64,000 bases of DNA, taken from contig JAYZAS010000006.1 of the NCBI GenBank assembly GCA_036339585.1, forward strand, positions 1 to 64,000, read 5' to 3'. Under the pieces are notes generated by a model, which saw nothing but the letters and a program-made list of their open reading frames with translations, had not been told where the DNA came from and searched no databases. The translations under genes were made by a program, and so were the position numbers. Of this stretch, positions 34,952-45,849 are shown piece after piece. The first letter of the stretch is position 1. The number at the start of each line of letters is the position of its first letter. The DNA is from Pseudomonadota bacterium. Lineage in GTDB: Bacteria > Pseudomonadota > Alphaproteobacteria > UBA8366.

Positions 34952-35475
34952 TTAGCCAACTCCCTAAAATCTTTTGCTCCTAAAAGTTCTTGCGACAGCA
35001 AAACCGCGCACAGTTGCTGTGAATCATATGCTAGCCGTGCCATATTCTCCACTGCTGGCGCAACTTGCCCAGGCTCTTCAGCGCGATACAGACGCACCCC
35101 CATAGCTTCCAAGCAAGCCGGCGTTCCCTGCCCCATAGGCACCTGCCACGGGTTAAATTCTCCATATTCACCACGCATCGTAACAATAATAAGAATAGGA
35201 ATACGGCACGTGTTGGGCATTGCGAGGGCATTTATAATGTTTCCTACACCACTTGATTGAAGCAACATTACACCCTTGCGACCTCCAAGCCACGCACCAG
35301 AAAGCATGTGAATACCTTCTTCCTCGCTGGTACACGTTATGCAATCCACCTCATTATCTGCTTCACACATTTCTATCACTTTAGCATGACCTGCATCCGG
35401 TACATGACACACTAAATCAATACCTTGGCGCCTTAACGCCGTGAAGGTCTGTTTCTGCCACACATTATCTTCCAT
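34948..35475 (-). CDS. TPP decarboxylase alpha subunit (ComD/PpD-like)
   Basis: A 175-residue Pyr domain. TCTSEEEGIHMLSGAWLGG carries the Glu that activates the thiazolium ring, followed by QSSGVGNIINAL and RGEYGEFNPWQVPMG, as in sulfopyruvate decarboxylase alpha and phosphonopyruvate decarboxylase N-halves. It is the first gene of the operon; the beta subunit and the PhyH fusion follow. The divergent region toward the type III PKS gene (35476-35714) contains an inverted repeat and both promoters. No PEP mutase or sulfolactate dehydrogenase gene is next to it. Confidence 0.83.
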   Translation of the reverse strand: MEDNVWQKQTFTALRRQGIDLVCHVPDAGHAKVIEMCEADNEVDCITCTSEEEGIHMLSGAWLGGRKGVMLLQSSGVGNIINALAMPNTCRIPILIIVTMRGEYGEFNPWQVPMGQGTPACLEAMGVRLYRAEEPGQVAPAVENMARLAYDSQQLCAVLLSQELLGAKDFRELAK

Positions 35476-35542
35476 ATCTATGGTCTCTAAAATTTAAATT
35501 ACGCGCCAATACAGCAAATTTTGACCACGAAATCTAGCTAGA

Positions 35543-35565
35543 CCAAAAAATATGTATTTTTTTGG
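35543..35565. promoter_or_regulatory. A/T-rich inverted repeat in the divergent promoter region
   Basis: CCAAAAAATA, spacer TG, TATTTTTTTGG: a nearly perfect palindrome (one extra T) between the decarboxylase operon and the type III PKS gene. It may be a shared operator. Confidence 0.4.
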
Positions 35566-35714
35566 ACATATTGAATCGTACTGAGTGGTTTTTGAATTAT
35601 ATGAAAAATAGAGCTGTACTGCTTAGTGATAGAAGCATTGCACCCCGGAAAACGATCTTAAAGGTTACAATGCCTTAGTCTATGAGATAACGTTAACACC
35701 TAAAGAATTTGCAT

Positions 35715-36776
35715 ATGCTTCCAACATCTCCCATGTCGTCACCTGCATGCATTTTGTCTTTAACGACTGCCGTACCTAAATACGTAATAGAGCAATCAGA
35801 ATTCGAAGAGTTAGGACGAACTATCTTTAAAGAAAGACCGAGTACTTTTGCACGACTATCAAAAACATATGAAAATGCCGGGATCACTCGTCGCTATTCT
35901 TGCGTGCCAATTGAATGGTACACCACAGCCACTGGCTGGAAAAATCGAACCGAGCTTTTTGTAGAGAATGCTACTACCCTCCTTAATGAGATTGCCATAC
36001 AGGCGCTCCACGATGCTAAACTAAGCCCGGCGGATATAGACGGTATGGTAACAGTCTCATCGACTGGCCTTTCGGTACCTAGCCTCGATGCCTTGTTAAT
36101 GGATAAGATCCCGTTTAGACGCAATATTGAACGCCTTCCCATTTTCGGTCTTGGCTGTGCCGGAGGAATTATGGGCCTGAACCGGGTTTCAGCATTAGCG
36201 CGGGCCGCTCCTGGCAGTAAATGGCTTTTATTGGTTGTAGAACTGTGTGGCCTAACGTTTCGCAGCTCAGACCTATCCAAAAGTAATATTATAGCAACCG
36301 CACTTTTCGGTGACGGTGCAGCAGGTGGAGTCATTTCAACCGATGGTAACAGATATAGATTAATAGCCGGTGGAGAATACTGCTGGCCAAACACCAAAGA
36401 GATTATGGGTTGGACAATAGAAGAAGATGGTTTTGGCGTTCAGTTTAGTCGTGATGTGCCAACGCTTGTACGAAAGAATCTGAGAATCGCTGCCGAAGAA
36501 TTTCTTATGTCAAAACATATATCTCCTTCCTCGATACAGAACTACATATTCCACCCTGGAGGAGCAAAAGTTTTAGATGCTTTGGAAAAAGCATTAAAAC
36601 TGGATAAAACTCGGCTAGCAACTGCTCGCGCTGTCCTAAAAGAATATGGCAATATGTCTGCGCCGACTGTACTCTTTGTTTTAAAGAAATCTATGGAGCG
36701 CGGCCTTAAAGACAAGAGTTTGTTAGGTGCGCTTGGGCCCGGTTTTTCCGCTGGCTTTACAGTTTTGGAGCGATAA
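35715..36776 (+). CDS. Type III polyketide synthase (alkylpyrone/chalcone type)
   Basis: A 353-residue type III PKS. The triad is visible: Cys148 in GLGCAGG, His280 in FHPGGAK and Asn313 in GNMSAPT. It condenses acyl-CoA with malonyl-CoA units into alkylpyrones or resorcinols. ATG 35715 is chosen; ATG 35733 is also possible and neither has a good ribosome-binding site. The ICMT-like gene follows after five bases, as in the BpsA-BpsB (alkylpyrone synthase-methyltransferase) pair, so a methylated alkylpyrone is the likely product. Confidence 0.9.
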   Translation: MLPTSPMSSPACILSLTTAVPKYVIEQSEFEELGRTIFKERPSTFARLSKTYENAGITRRYSCVPIEWYTTATGWKNRTELFVENATTLLNEIAIQALHDAKLSPADIDGMVTVSSTGLSVPSLDALLMDKIPFRRNIERLPIFGLGCAGGIMGLNRVSALARAAPGSKWLLLVVELCGLTFRSSDLSKSNIIATALFGDGAAGGVISTDGNRYRLIAGGEYCWPNTKEIMGWTIEEDGFGVQFSRDVPTLVRKNLRIAAEEFLMSKHISPSSIQNYIFHPGGAKVLDALEKALKLDKTRLATARAVLKEYGNMSAPTVLFVLKKSMERGLKDKSLLGALGPGFSAGFTVLER

Positions 36777-36781
36777 CGAGA

Positions 36782-37309
36782 TTGTCTGTTTTGCATTTAA
36801 TTTTAGTATCTGTAGTGATACTTCGCCTTTTTGAATTAATACATTCCCACAGAAATGCGAAACGTCTCCTCGAAAATGGTGGGGTCGAGTACGGCAGCAA
36901 ACATTATCCATTACTAGTTCTAATTCATGTGAGTTGGTTGATCTCGATTTGGTGGGTTGTTCCATCTGCTACAGAACCGAGTTTAAAGTTACTTTCTGTG
37001 TTCATTCTACTTCAAATATCCAGGTTTTGGATTATCGCAAGTCTCGGCCCCTTTTGGACTACACGAGTTATTTCATCAAATGACTTTCCAATTATCAACC
37101 GGGGGCCATACCGCTTTATGAAACACCCAAATTATTTAGTGGTTTGCGCAGAAATAGCAGTGTTACCGATGGTTTTTGGGGCTTTAGAGATAGCAATAAT
37201 ATTCAGTATTTTAAACGCCGCAGCACTCGCTTGGCGGATTAAAATTGAGGAGAATGCATTGGAAACACGTCGCAATAAGAAGATACCCAATCATTCCGGT
37301 TCATTGTGA
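36782..37309 (+). CDS. ICMT-family methyltransferase (BpsB-like)
   Basis: A 175-residue membrane protein with about four to five helices. The conserved ICMT motif appears as NRGPYRFMKHPNYLVV, which with the C-terminal EENALETRRN binds SAM. In Bacillus the partner of the type III PKS (BpsB) O-methylates alkylpyrones. The start is TTG five bases after the PKS stop, indicating co-translation. Confidence 0.85.
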   Translation: MSVLHLILVSVVILRLFELIHSHRNAKRLLENGGVEYGSKHYPLLVLIHVSWLISIWWVVPSATEPSLKLLSVFILLQISRFWIIASLGPFWTTRVISSNDFPIINRGPYRFMKHPNYLVVCAEIAVLPMVFGALEIAIIFSILNAAALAWRIKIEENALETRRNKKIPNHSGSL

Positions 37310-37791
37310 CGATATCATCAAACGGTAATCGCTGCATTAAGACTAAAAGTACTCGGCGTTTAGATCTCGATCACGCTAATAGGTGTCCCGAAAAATCTCT
37401 AAAAGCCTTCGTGCCTCCGAATTGTGATCGGCATATTGCATTAGACCTTTGGTGATGTAGGAGGAAAAACCCATAGCCTCAATTTTGCCTCGGAGCCTGT
37501 AGCGCCCTGCATTTTCTACCAAATCATCATGCACAAACCTTCGTGCCGTCAAATTCAACTGAGATTTTACGAAGCAGTTTTTTTGACCGCCAGCGGTTTT
37601 GCGGGCTTGCCGTCGCCATCTACGCCTCCACTACGGCGATCATTATTTAATTATGTTTTATTTTCCTTATCCATGATCACAAAACAAGTAACCTTGGCAA
37701 ATTATCATTAGACGAATTTCTTAGGTTTGAAATATAAACAGCATTACAAACCAAGGTCCAACGGAGCTGGCAAATAGGATACAGTTGCATA
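37310..37791. other. Intergenic region with a probable degraded frame
   Basis: These 482 bases lack a confident gene. On the minus strand a protein-like 60-codon frame (37376-37558; RFVHDDLVENAGRYRLRGKI, ending LLEIFRDTY) starts only at TTG without a ribosome-binding site. Upstream, ATG GAT AAG near 37671 opens a frame that meets an in-frame TAA and then continues to a Lys-rich end (DGDGKPAKPLAVKKTAS). These may be remains of one or two small genes. Confidence 0.35.
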
Positions 37792-38601
37792 ATGAGTAAT
37801 AAAATCAAAAAATTGCTAAGCGTTATGAGACAGCTCCGTCACCCGGAAACCGGTTGCCCATGGGACCGAAAACAGACTTATGAGTCGATTGCCCCTTACA
37901 CCATAGAGGAGGCGTATGAGGTTGAAGACGCTGTTGAACGAAAGGATATAGATGCGCTTAAATCAGAATTAGGCGATCTTCTATTTCAGGTCGTATTTTA
38001 CTCGCAAATTGCTAATGAAGACGGTGAGTTTTCTTTCGATGATGTTGTTGAAACTATCACAGAAAAGATGGTCGAACGCCATCCTCATGTATTTTCCAAT
38101 GAAACTTTTCATAATGCAGAGGGACAAACTAATAATTGGGAGGCACACAAGCAGGAGGAACGAAGCAGAAAAGCAGCTTTAGAAAAACGTTCTATCAGTA
38201 TTTTAGATGATGTTCCTAAAAACCTTCCAGCACTAGTACGAGCAAAAAAACTTACCAAAAGAGCTGCAACAGTAGGTTTTGACTGGTCACAAACGGACCA
38301 GGTCGTTGCAAAAATTGACGAAGAACTGGCTGAAGTAAAAGCCGAAATAAATGCCAACACATCACAAACCTGTCTGGAAGATGAAATTGGAGATCTTCTC
38401 TTTACAGTTGCTAATTTAGCACGGCATTACAAAATTGACCCTGAAACTGCGCTCAAAAAAACAAACCGAAAATTTATTGATCGCTTTCATTTTATCGAAC
38501 GAAAGCTGGAAGCTGCCGATATGAGCTTTGAAGATGCTAGCTTAGAATTAATGGAAGAGCATTGGCAAACAGCTAAAACTGTACCTCTAAAAATAGACTA
38601 G
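37792..38601 (+). CDS. mazG: Nucleoside triphosphate pyrophosphohydrolase MazG
   Basis: A 269-residue protein with two MazG domains: LRHPETGCPWDRKQTYESIAPYTIEEAYEV at the start with the E-x-x-E pair, and a second copy at about residues 145-225 (DEELAEVKAEI, DEIGDLLFTVANLARH). It hydrolyses NTPs to NMP and pyrophosphate, removing aberrant nucleotides. ATG 37792. It ends ten bases before the convergent dehydrogenase gene. In many relatives mazG lies close to hflX-hfq; here groESL and two other genes intervene. Confidence 0.92.
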   Translation: MSNKIKKLLSVMRQLRHPETGCPWDRKQTYESIAPYTIEEAYEVEDAVERKDIDALKSELGDLLFQVVFYSQIANEDGEFSFDDVVETITEKMVERHPHVFSNETFHNAEGQTNNWEAHKQEERSRKAALEKRSISILDDVPKNLPALVRAKKLTKRAATVGFDWSQTDQVVAKIDEELAEVKAEINANTSQTCLEDEIGDLLFTVANLARHYKIDPETALKKTNRKFIDRFHFIERKLEAADMSFEDASLELMEEHWQTAKTVPLKID

Positions 38602-38611
38602 CACTTTGTGA

Positions 38612-39481
38612 TTAATCGTTTTTAAGTAAATGCATAAGACTGGATGTGTCCCAACGTTCTCCACCACGACTTTGAACGGCAGCATAAAATTGGTCTACTA
38701 AAGCCGCTACAGGAAGCCTCGCGCCGTTACTATGCGCCTCTTGAAGGGCAATACCGAGATCCTTTCTCATCCAATCTACAGCAAAGCCAAAGTCATATTC
38801 ATCCTTACACATGGTTTTAGCTCGGTTTTCCATTTGCCAAGACCCGGCTGCACCTTTTGAAATCGTTGATATAACTTTTTCCATATCAAGGCCGGCTTTT
38901 ATACCAAAGTTCATACCTTCTGCCAGACCTTGTACAAGGCCGGCAATGCATATTTGATTCACCATTTTTGTGAGTTGGCCACTTCCCGGTGGCCCAATAA
39001 GGGTCACTTGGCGCGCAAAACAGTTAAGAACTGGCTCGGCTTTTTCAAATATATCTGTATCACCACCACACATTACTGTAAGAATTCCATTTTCTGCACC
39101 GGCTTGACCACCCGAGACGGGCGCATCAATGAACCCGATCCCTTTATCTTTTGCAATTTTATGTAATTCGACTGCGAGGGTTGCCGAAGCTGTTGTATTG
39201 TCAACCAAGACAGAGCCGGGTTGCATACCCTCAAGTGCGCCGTTTTTGCCCAAAAGAACACTACGAACGTCTGCATCATTGCCAACACATGAAAAAACAA
39301 AGTCTGCCCCTGAGGCCGCCTCGTTTGGCGTCGCTGCACCTCTCCCCTCGAATTCTTTTACCCATTTTTCTGCCTTACTCTTAGTGCGATTATAAACGGA
39401 AATATCATGCCCACCCTTTTGAAGATGGCCAGCCATCGAGTAGCCCATCACACCTAAACCGATAAAAGCAATCTTACTCAT
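38612..39481 (-). CDS. Beta-hydroxyacid dehydrogenase (HIBADH/GarR family)
   Basis: A 289-residue NAD(P)-dependent enzyme. The Rossmann start is GLGVMGYSMAGHLQKGG, substrate-binding DAPVSGGQAGAENGILTVMCGG, catalytic Lys in GSGQLTKMVNQ and a typical all-helical C-terminus. The family covers 3-hydroxyisobutyrate dehydrogenase and tartronate semialdehyde reductase. GAGGAC lies just before the ATG. The substrate is not resolved. Confidence 0.88.
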   Translation of the reverse strand: MSKIAFIGLGVMGYSMAGHLQKGGHDISVYNRTKSKAEKWVKEFEGRGAATPNEAASGADFVFSCVGNDADVRSVLLGKNGALEGMQPGSVLVDNTTASATLAVELHKIAKDKGIGFIDAPVSGGQAGAENGILTVMCGGDTDIFEKAEPVLNCFARQVTLIGPPGSGQLTKMVNQICIAGLVQGLAEGMNFGIKAGLDMEKVISTISKGAAGSWQMENRAKTMCKDEYDFGFAVDWMRKDLGIALQEAHSNGARLPVAALVDQFYAAVQSRGGERWDTSSLMHLLKND

Positions 39482-39535
39482 CGAAAGTCCTCATTTTTGT
39501 TAGTGATACAAATAAATTCCTATGGTCAGGAAACT

Positions 39536-40351
39536 TTAATGTGGCCGTAGGAAGGCATTAATCGAGTTCCAGACTTCTTCATTAGGAGCAGTTAATAGAC
39601 CATACACTTTATCAGCACTGCTATAAACATCACCGTTCAATAAAGCCGAGTAACCGCCTGCTTCCTTATGTAAGAGAACTCCAGCAGCGTGGTCCCAGGG
39701 GTGTAACGTCCGATAAAGAGAAAAATGCTTATCACCACAGGCCAAACGCAAAAAATCAAACCCAGCACAGTGATAATTAACCATTTTGGCAAAGCCCTCG
39801 AATTTAGCCCGAACAATATCTCGAAATTCACGCCCCCAAGCACTGGCATGGGCCGACCCAAAAGATTTTTCTAAAGAAACAGAAGAAGCAACACGAATAG
39901 GCGTCCCATTGCAAAAGGCACCCTCGCCTTTTGAAGCAATAGCCATCTCGTGGGTCTTCGGAGAATATATTAAGCCGAATATGCTTTCACGTTTCATTAT
40001 CAGGCTCACAAGTACGGTAAATGGTTCCTTGCCAGCCGCAAAATTTGATGTTCCATCTACAGGGTCGATTAACCACACAGGTGCCTCTTCGTCTAATACC
40101 TTTAAAATTGATGGATCGTTCTCAATTGTCTCTTCACCAATTGCTACAGTGCCGGGGAATGATATTTGTAATTCACGGATTAATATCTTTTCTGCTTGTA
40201 TGTCCGCTGTGGTAACCAAATTACCAGCATTACCCGGCCTTTTCTCAATTATATCAGCACTTTCAAGAGAACCAAACCGTGTAAGAATTTCATCTTCAGC
40301 TACTTTCTTTACGATAGTAGCTACTTTTTCCGGGTCTATAATATGTGACAC
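39536..40351 (-). CDS. Inositol monophosphatase family protein
   Basis: A 271-residue phosphatase. The metal sites are GEETIEND and the hallmark DPVDGTSNFAAG, with the third ligand in HPWDHAAGVLLHKEAGG. GTG 40351 has AGGAGG five bases upstream; a GTG nine codons earlier would put that site inside the gene. It may act on inositol phosphates, histidinol phosphate or PAP. The groESL terminator lies directly upstream, so it needs its own promoter or readthrough. Confidence 0.88.
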   Translation of the reverse strand: MSHIIDPEKVATIVKKVAEDEILTRFGSLESADIIEKRPGNAGNLVTTADIQAEKILIRELQISFPGTVAIGEETIENDPSILKVLDEEAPVWLIDPVDGTSNFAAGKEPFTVLVSLIMKRESIFGLIYSPKTHEMAIASKGEGAFCNGTPIRVASSVSLEKSFGSAHASAWGREFRDIVRAKFEGFAKMVNYHCAGFDFLRLACGDKHFSLYRTLHPWDHAAGVLLHKEAGGYSALLNGDVYSSADKVYGLLTAPNEEVWNSINAFLRPH

Positions 40352-40367
40352 ATATCCTCCTAATAAG

Positions 40368-40392
40368 AAGGGCCGCACACAGTGCGGCCCTT
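40368..40392 (-). terminator. groESL terminator
   Basis: AAGGGCCGCAC (40368-40378), loop ACA, GTGCGGCCCTT (40382-40392): a perfect 11-bp stem, 23 bases after the groEL stop. On the minus strand it is followed by CTTATTA, so the T tail is weak. Confidence 0.75.
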
Positions 40393-40415
40393 ACAGAAAT
40401 CGATCTTGGCAAAAT

Positions 40416-42369
<1,954 letters not shown>

Positions 42370-42449
42370 TTAGTTTTCTCCTACAAATGTCAAAAGTTTC
42401 TCTGAACATATGTTATTAACGCCAGCCTCGCGGTTGTACGTTTCGATTA

Positions 42450-42476
42450 TTGGCACTCTAATAAAACGAGTGCCAG
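42450..42476. promoter_or_regulatory. CIRCE element (HrcA operator)
   Basis: TTGGCACTC, nine-base spacer (TAATAAAAC), GAGTGCCAG. It matches the CIRCE consensus TTAGCACTC-N9-GAGTGCTAA except for one or two bases at the outer ends. It lies 81 bases upstream of groES and marks heat-shock control by HrcA, which is not in the window. Confidence 0.93.
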
Positions 42477-42480
42477 CCGT

Positions 42481-42509
42481 GATGTAAGTATCGCAAGGTT
42501 CTCTGTCAA
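42481..42509 (-). promoter_or_regulatory. Probable groESL promoter
   Basis: On the minus strand TTGACA (42509-42504), 17 bases, then TACATC (42486-42481). The -35 is perfect and the -10 is weak. Transcription would start within the CIRCE element, the expected layout. Confidence 0.6.
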
Positions 42510-42529
42510 CCAGTCCGTGCTATTTTTTT

Positions 42530-43846
42530 TTATTTTGTATTGACTAAACTTGGAAAAAGACTGCTAAACCTCTGATAATCAATAGGATTTAGTGTTACAG
42601 CTATATGCGCATATGTATCGTCATCTTTGCGCTCAAGAACCTGACCATTACGATAAAGCCATGCTAATGCGGCACCATCAGTAAGAGCTACTTTAATATG
42701 GTGACATGCATGAGCCTTATCCAACACACCTTCTATCACACTAATCAGGTTGTTCAGTCCCTCGCCCGACATTGCAGAAACGGGAATTTGCTCTCTGAGC
42801 AAACTGTTGTTACGTTGTAGCGTAATCCTCCGGGCTTCATCAAGTAAATCAATTTTATTCAGCACTTCTATCGGAGGTTGTGCATCAGGCCTTACCAATC
42901 CTGCAAGCACCCCCATCACATCTTCACATTGAGCCTCTGTATCCGCATGCGAAACATCGCGTACATGTATTAGAATATCGGCCTCACTTACTTCCTCAAG
43001 AGTAGCCCTAAACGCAGCTACAAGCTCAGTTGGCAGATCCGAAATAAAACCAACTGTATCTGTCAGCACTACTTGTCTCCCCGAGGGCAATTTTAGGGCA
43101 CGGTGTGTTGGATCGAGAGTTGCAAAAAGCTGATCCTGTGCAACAACGCTCGACTTAGTTAGACGGTTAAATAGTGTTGATTTTCCTGCGTTTGTGTATC
43201 CCACTAATGAAATGATTTCATATGGTTCACGTTTACGAGCTTTGCGATGAATACGTCGTGTTTTACGAATTTTATCGAGTTCACGTTTCAACCTACCCAT
43301 CCGTTCGTCTATAAGCCGGCGATCAATTTCTAATTGGCTTTCACCCGGACCACCTAAGAAACCAAGCCCTCCACGTTGACGTTCAAGATGCGTCCAACTC
43401 CTCACCAAGCGTGATCTTTGATAACTCAGCGAAGCTAATTCTACTTGGGTTCTGCCCTCTCTTGTTTTGGCTCTAGCTCCGAAAATTTCTAATATTAACC
43501 CGGTACGATCTATGACTTTTGTATTCCAGATACGCTCCAGATTTCTTTGTTGCACAGGTGATAATGCGCAGTTCATTATCACTAACGACGGACGATTGAG
43601 CTCATCCAACATGTTACCGATTCGCTCAGCATGCCCCGAACCGATATATTTGCCGGGATTAATCTTGTTAATTGAGATTATTTCAGCGCCAATAACATGG
43701 AGCAGTATTGCTGTCGCAAGCCCGTCAGCCTCATCAAGACACGCCTCTGGGGAACGCCGCACTATACCGTTTTTCAATTTCGGCTGAACTAAGAAACAAC
43801 GTCCATTTGTATGGCGGTCGGGACGTTCAAATTGGAAACCCGACAT
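42530..43846 (-). CDS. hflX: GTPase HflX
   Basis: A 438-residue ribosome-associated GTPase. The N-terminal HflX domain includes GSGHAERIG and ARAKTREGRTQVELASL, then the glycine-rich LGGPGESQLE, P-loop GYTNAGKSTLFN, DTVGFISDLP switch and NKIDLLD. HflX splits stalled or stressed ribosomes. It follows hfq by 17 bases, the usual hfq-hflX pair. Confidence 0.95.
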   Translation of the reverse strand: MSGFQFERPDRHTNGRCFLVQPKLKNGIVRRSPEACLDEADGLATAILLHVIGAEIISINKINPGKYIGSGHAERIGNMLDELNRPSLVIMNCALSPVQQRNLERIWNTKVIDRTGLILEIFGARAKTREGRTQVELASLSYQRSRLVRSWTHLERQRGGLGFLGGPGESQLEIDRRLIDERMGRLKRELDKIRKTRRIHRKARKREPYEIISLVGYTNAGKSTLFNRLTKSSVVAQDQLFATLDPTHRALKLPSGRQVVLTDTVGFISDLPTELVAAFRATLEEVSEADILIHVRDVSHADTEAQCEDVMGVLAGLVRPDAQPPIEVLNKIDLLDEARRITLQRNNSLLREQIPVSAMSGEGLNNLISVIEGVLDKAHACHHIKVALTDGAALAWLYRNGQVLERKDDDTYAHIAVTLNPIDYQRFSSLFPSLVNTK

Positions 43847-43863
43847 GGAGGCCCTATCTATAA

Positions 43864-44136
43864 TTAGTCGTCGGCATCTTCATTAGTATCTTCGCTGGCA
43901 CCATCACCATCGAATAATTGTACCGGTTGTGATGGCATAACCGTGGAAATCGCATGCTTATAAACCAGCTGAGAGTGAGAGTCTCGACGCAAAAGCACAC
44001 AGAAATTGTCGAACCAAGTAATAATGCCCTGAAGTTTTACTCCGTTTACCAAAAACACTGTAACAGGCATTTTAGCTTTTCGAACTGAGTTTAAAAAAAC
44101 ATCCTGGAGATTGTGATGCTTATCCGCATTCTTCAT
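43864..44136 (-). CDS. hfq: RNA chaperone Hfq
   Basis: A 90-residue Sm-fold protein. [40 protein letters not shown] and [10 protein letters not shown] form the Sm1 and Sm2 motifs. The acidic tail ([15 protein letters not shown]) is short. As a hexamer it binds small RNAs and mRNAs. It probably has its own promoter in the 134-base gap upstream and leads into hflX. Confidence 0.97.
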   Translation of the reverse strand: MKNADKHHNLQDVFLNSVRKAKMPVTVFLVNGVKLQGIITWFDNFCVLLRRDSHSQLVYKHAISTVMPSQPVQLFDGDGASEDTNEDADD

Positions 44137-44270
44137 CTTACATGCCCCTTTTTATACCATCCTGATCAAGACGGTTATTTTACTTGTTAAGCAAATTAAT
44201 TTGTTAAGCCTGTATAGAGCCACAGTACCCCACACTAATCAAACAAAAGTAACCATTTTTAAAGACATAG

Positions 44271-44933
44271 TTATATCGTCTCGAGAAAAGTTGCCAATTC
44301 TTTGCAACTGGCTAGCGAGATTTGATTGTGATTCTTTTCAATCTTTGTGAGTTTCTCTTTTTGCCCATTTATTAATACCGGTATACACCCACTATTTTTA
44401 GCGGTTTCGATATCAATATCAGAATCTCCGACGTACCAAATGACAGCATCAAACGCTATGGCATTTTTCTGCATAAACAAATTTACAGGAGCTGCATTAG
44501 GCTTATCGAAATCTGCGTCACCGGCACCGATGACGTCAAAGAAGTACTTGTCCCAATCAAGGTGTTTAACTTCTTTTCGTAAATATTTCCCTGTCTTATT
44601 ACTGATAACACCCAGAACATCCACTAACTGCGACGCTCTCGCGAGCATTTCAGAAGCGAACGGCATAGGTTTTAAATTCTGTATATGGAGCTTTTCAAAA
44701 GACTCATAAAATACATCTGCTGCATCATGCCATTTTTCTCCAAAAAGCGCAGGAAAGGAATCCCGCAAAGACTTTTGAACTCGCTGCTTTGTCTCCTCAA
44801 GATCCCAAGGCTTTTTGCCCATAGCTATAAAGGTTTCAACTAATGCCGCGTGTATAACTTGCCAGCTATCAATCAGTGTATTGTCCCAATCAAATAGAAT
44901 TACCGCAGGTTTTTCGATGTGTGCTGGCCTCAT
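44271..44933 (-). CDS. HAD-superfamily phosphatase (phosphoglycolate type)
   Basis: A 220-residue HAD hydrolase. Motif I is FDWDNTLIDSW (nucleophile Asp), motif II VISNKTG, motif III Lys in DADFDKPNAAP and motif IV VGDSDIDIETA. The layout matches phosphoglycolate-phosphatase-like enzymes. Its start overlaps the aminotransferase stop by four bases, so the two are co-translated. Confidence 0.85.
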   Translation of the reverse strand: MRPAHIEKPAVILFDWDNTLIDSWQVIHAALVETFIAMGKKPWDLEETKQRVQKSLRDSFPALFGEKWHDAADVFYESFEKLHIQNLKPMPFASEMLARASQLVDVLGVISNKTGKYLRKEVKHLDWDKYFFDVIGAGDADFDKPNAAPVNLFMQKNAIAFDAVIWYVGDSDIDIETAKNSGCIPVLINGQKEKLTKIEKNHNQISLASCKELATFLETI

Positions 44934-45793
44934 ATTATTCTTTGTGGACTATTTGCAAACTTTATGTACATCGCCTGTATTTTTTTGGTGATAGGGCCCA
45001 CCTTACCATTTCCAATTTTTTTCCCATTAATAGACAATACCGGCGTAGCTAGAGATGTTGCCGAAGTGAAAAAAGCCTCAGACGCTTTCAATACGTCGTC
45101 CGTCGTAAACCCTCTTTCATGAAAATCTAGACGTTCCTCCTCTGCGAGTGCAATAATTGTACGGCGCGTAATGCCATTCAAAATCTCATTGGACGGAGGG
45201 CGTGTTAAAAGCTCTCCATTCGCAGTTACAATCCAAGCGTTTGAGGAAGACCCTTCCGTTATGGAGCCACTTTCATCGACCATCCAAGCCTCTCCTGCTC
45301 CAGCTTTTACCGCATCGGATTTTGCCAAACAATTGGCGATTAGCTGAGTGGTCTTAATATCACGACGGCGCCATCTTAGGTCAGGTACCGTTATTACCGA
45401 AACCCCGTCTCTTATGGTAGGTTTTGCGATAAGATTTGAAGAGCGAGCCATAATAACCAGCGTAGGCGCAATGTTGTCAGGAATGAGATGGTCACGGGGA
45501 GCAACTCCTCGCGAAACCTGAAGATAAATGAAGCCGTTTTTGATTCTGTTTAGTCGCACAACCTCTCGAACAAGAAGCGATAAAACTCGGCGAGATTTGG
45601 GCAAGGGGATGTCGAGCTCCGAAAGGGAATATTCAAGCCGGTCGAGGTGTTCACTTTCGTCAACGAGACTACCGTTGTTTAGGAAAATAACCTCGTAAAC
45701 AGCGTCACCAAAATTAAAGCCGCGATCCTCAATGTCAATCGCCGCATTACGACGTTGCAAAAATTTACCATTAACATAGACGCATTTTGCCAT
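44930..45793 (-). CDS. dat: D-amino-acid aminotransferase-like class IV enzyme
   Basis: A 287-residue PLP enzyme of fold type IV. RGFNFGDAVYEVIF is the usual start region; the PLP Lys lies in RRRDIKTTQLIANCLAK; SITEGSSSNAWIV binds the phosphate. In alphaproteobacteria such a gene often sits between trkA and hfq. D-alanine transamination is likely, but branched-chain or aminodeoxychorismate activity cannot be excluded. Confidence 0.85.
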   Translation of the reverse strand: MAKCVYVNGKFLQRRNAAIDIEDRGFNFGDAVYEVIFLNNGSLVDESEHLDRLEYSLSELDIPLPKSRRVLSLLVREVVRLNRIKNGFIYLQVSRGVAPRDHLIPDNIAPTLVIMARSSNLIAKPTIRDGVSVITVPDLRWRRRDIKTTQLIANCLAKSDAVKAGAGEAWMVDESGSITEGSSSNAWIVTANGELLTRPPSNEILNGITRRTIIALAEEERLDFHERGFTTDDVLKASEAFFTSATSLATPVLSINGKKIGNGKVGPITKKIQAMYIKFANSPQRII

Positions 45794-45849
45794 TATAGAA
45801 AAATCCTTTGATCCCTAATTAATGCATCTGTTTTTTTATTCAATTGTTC

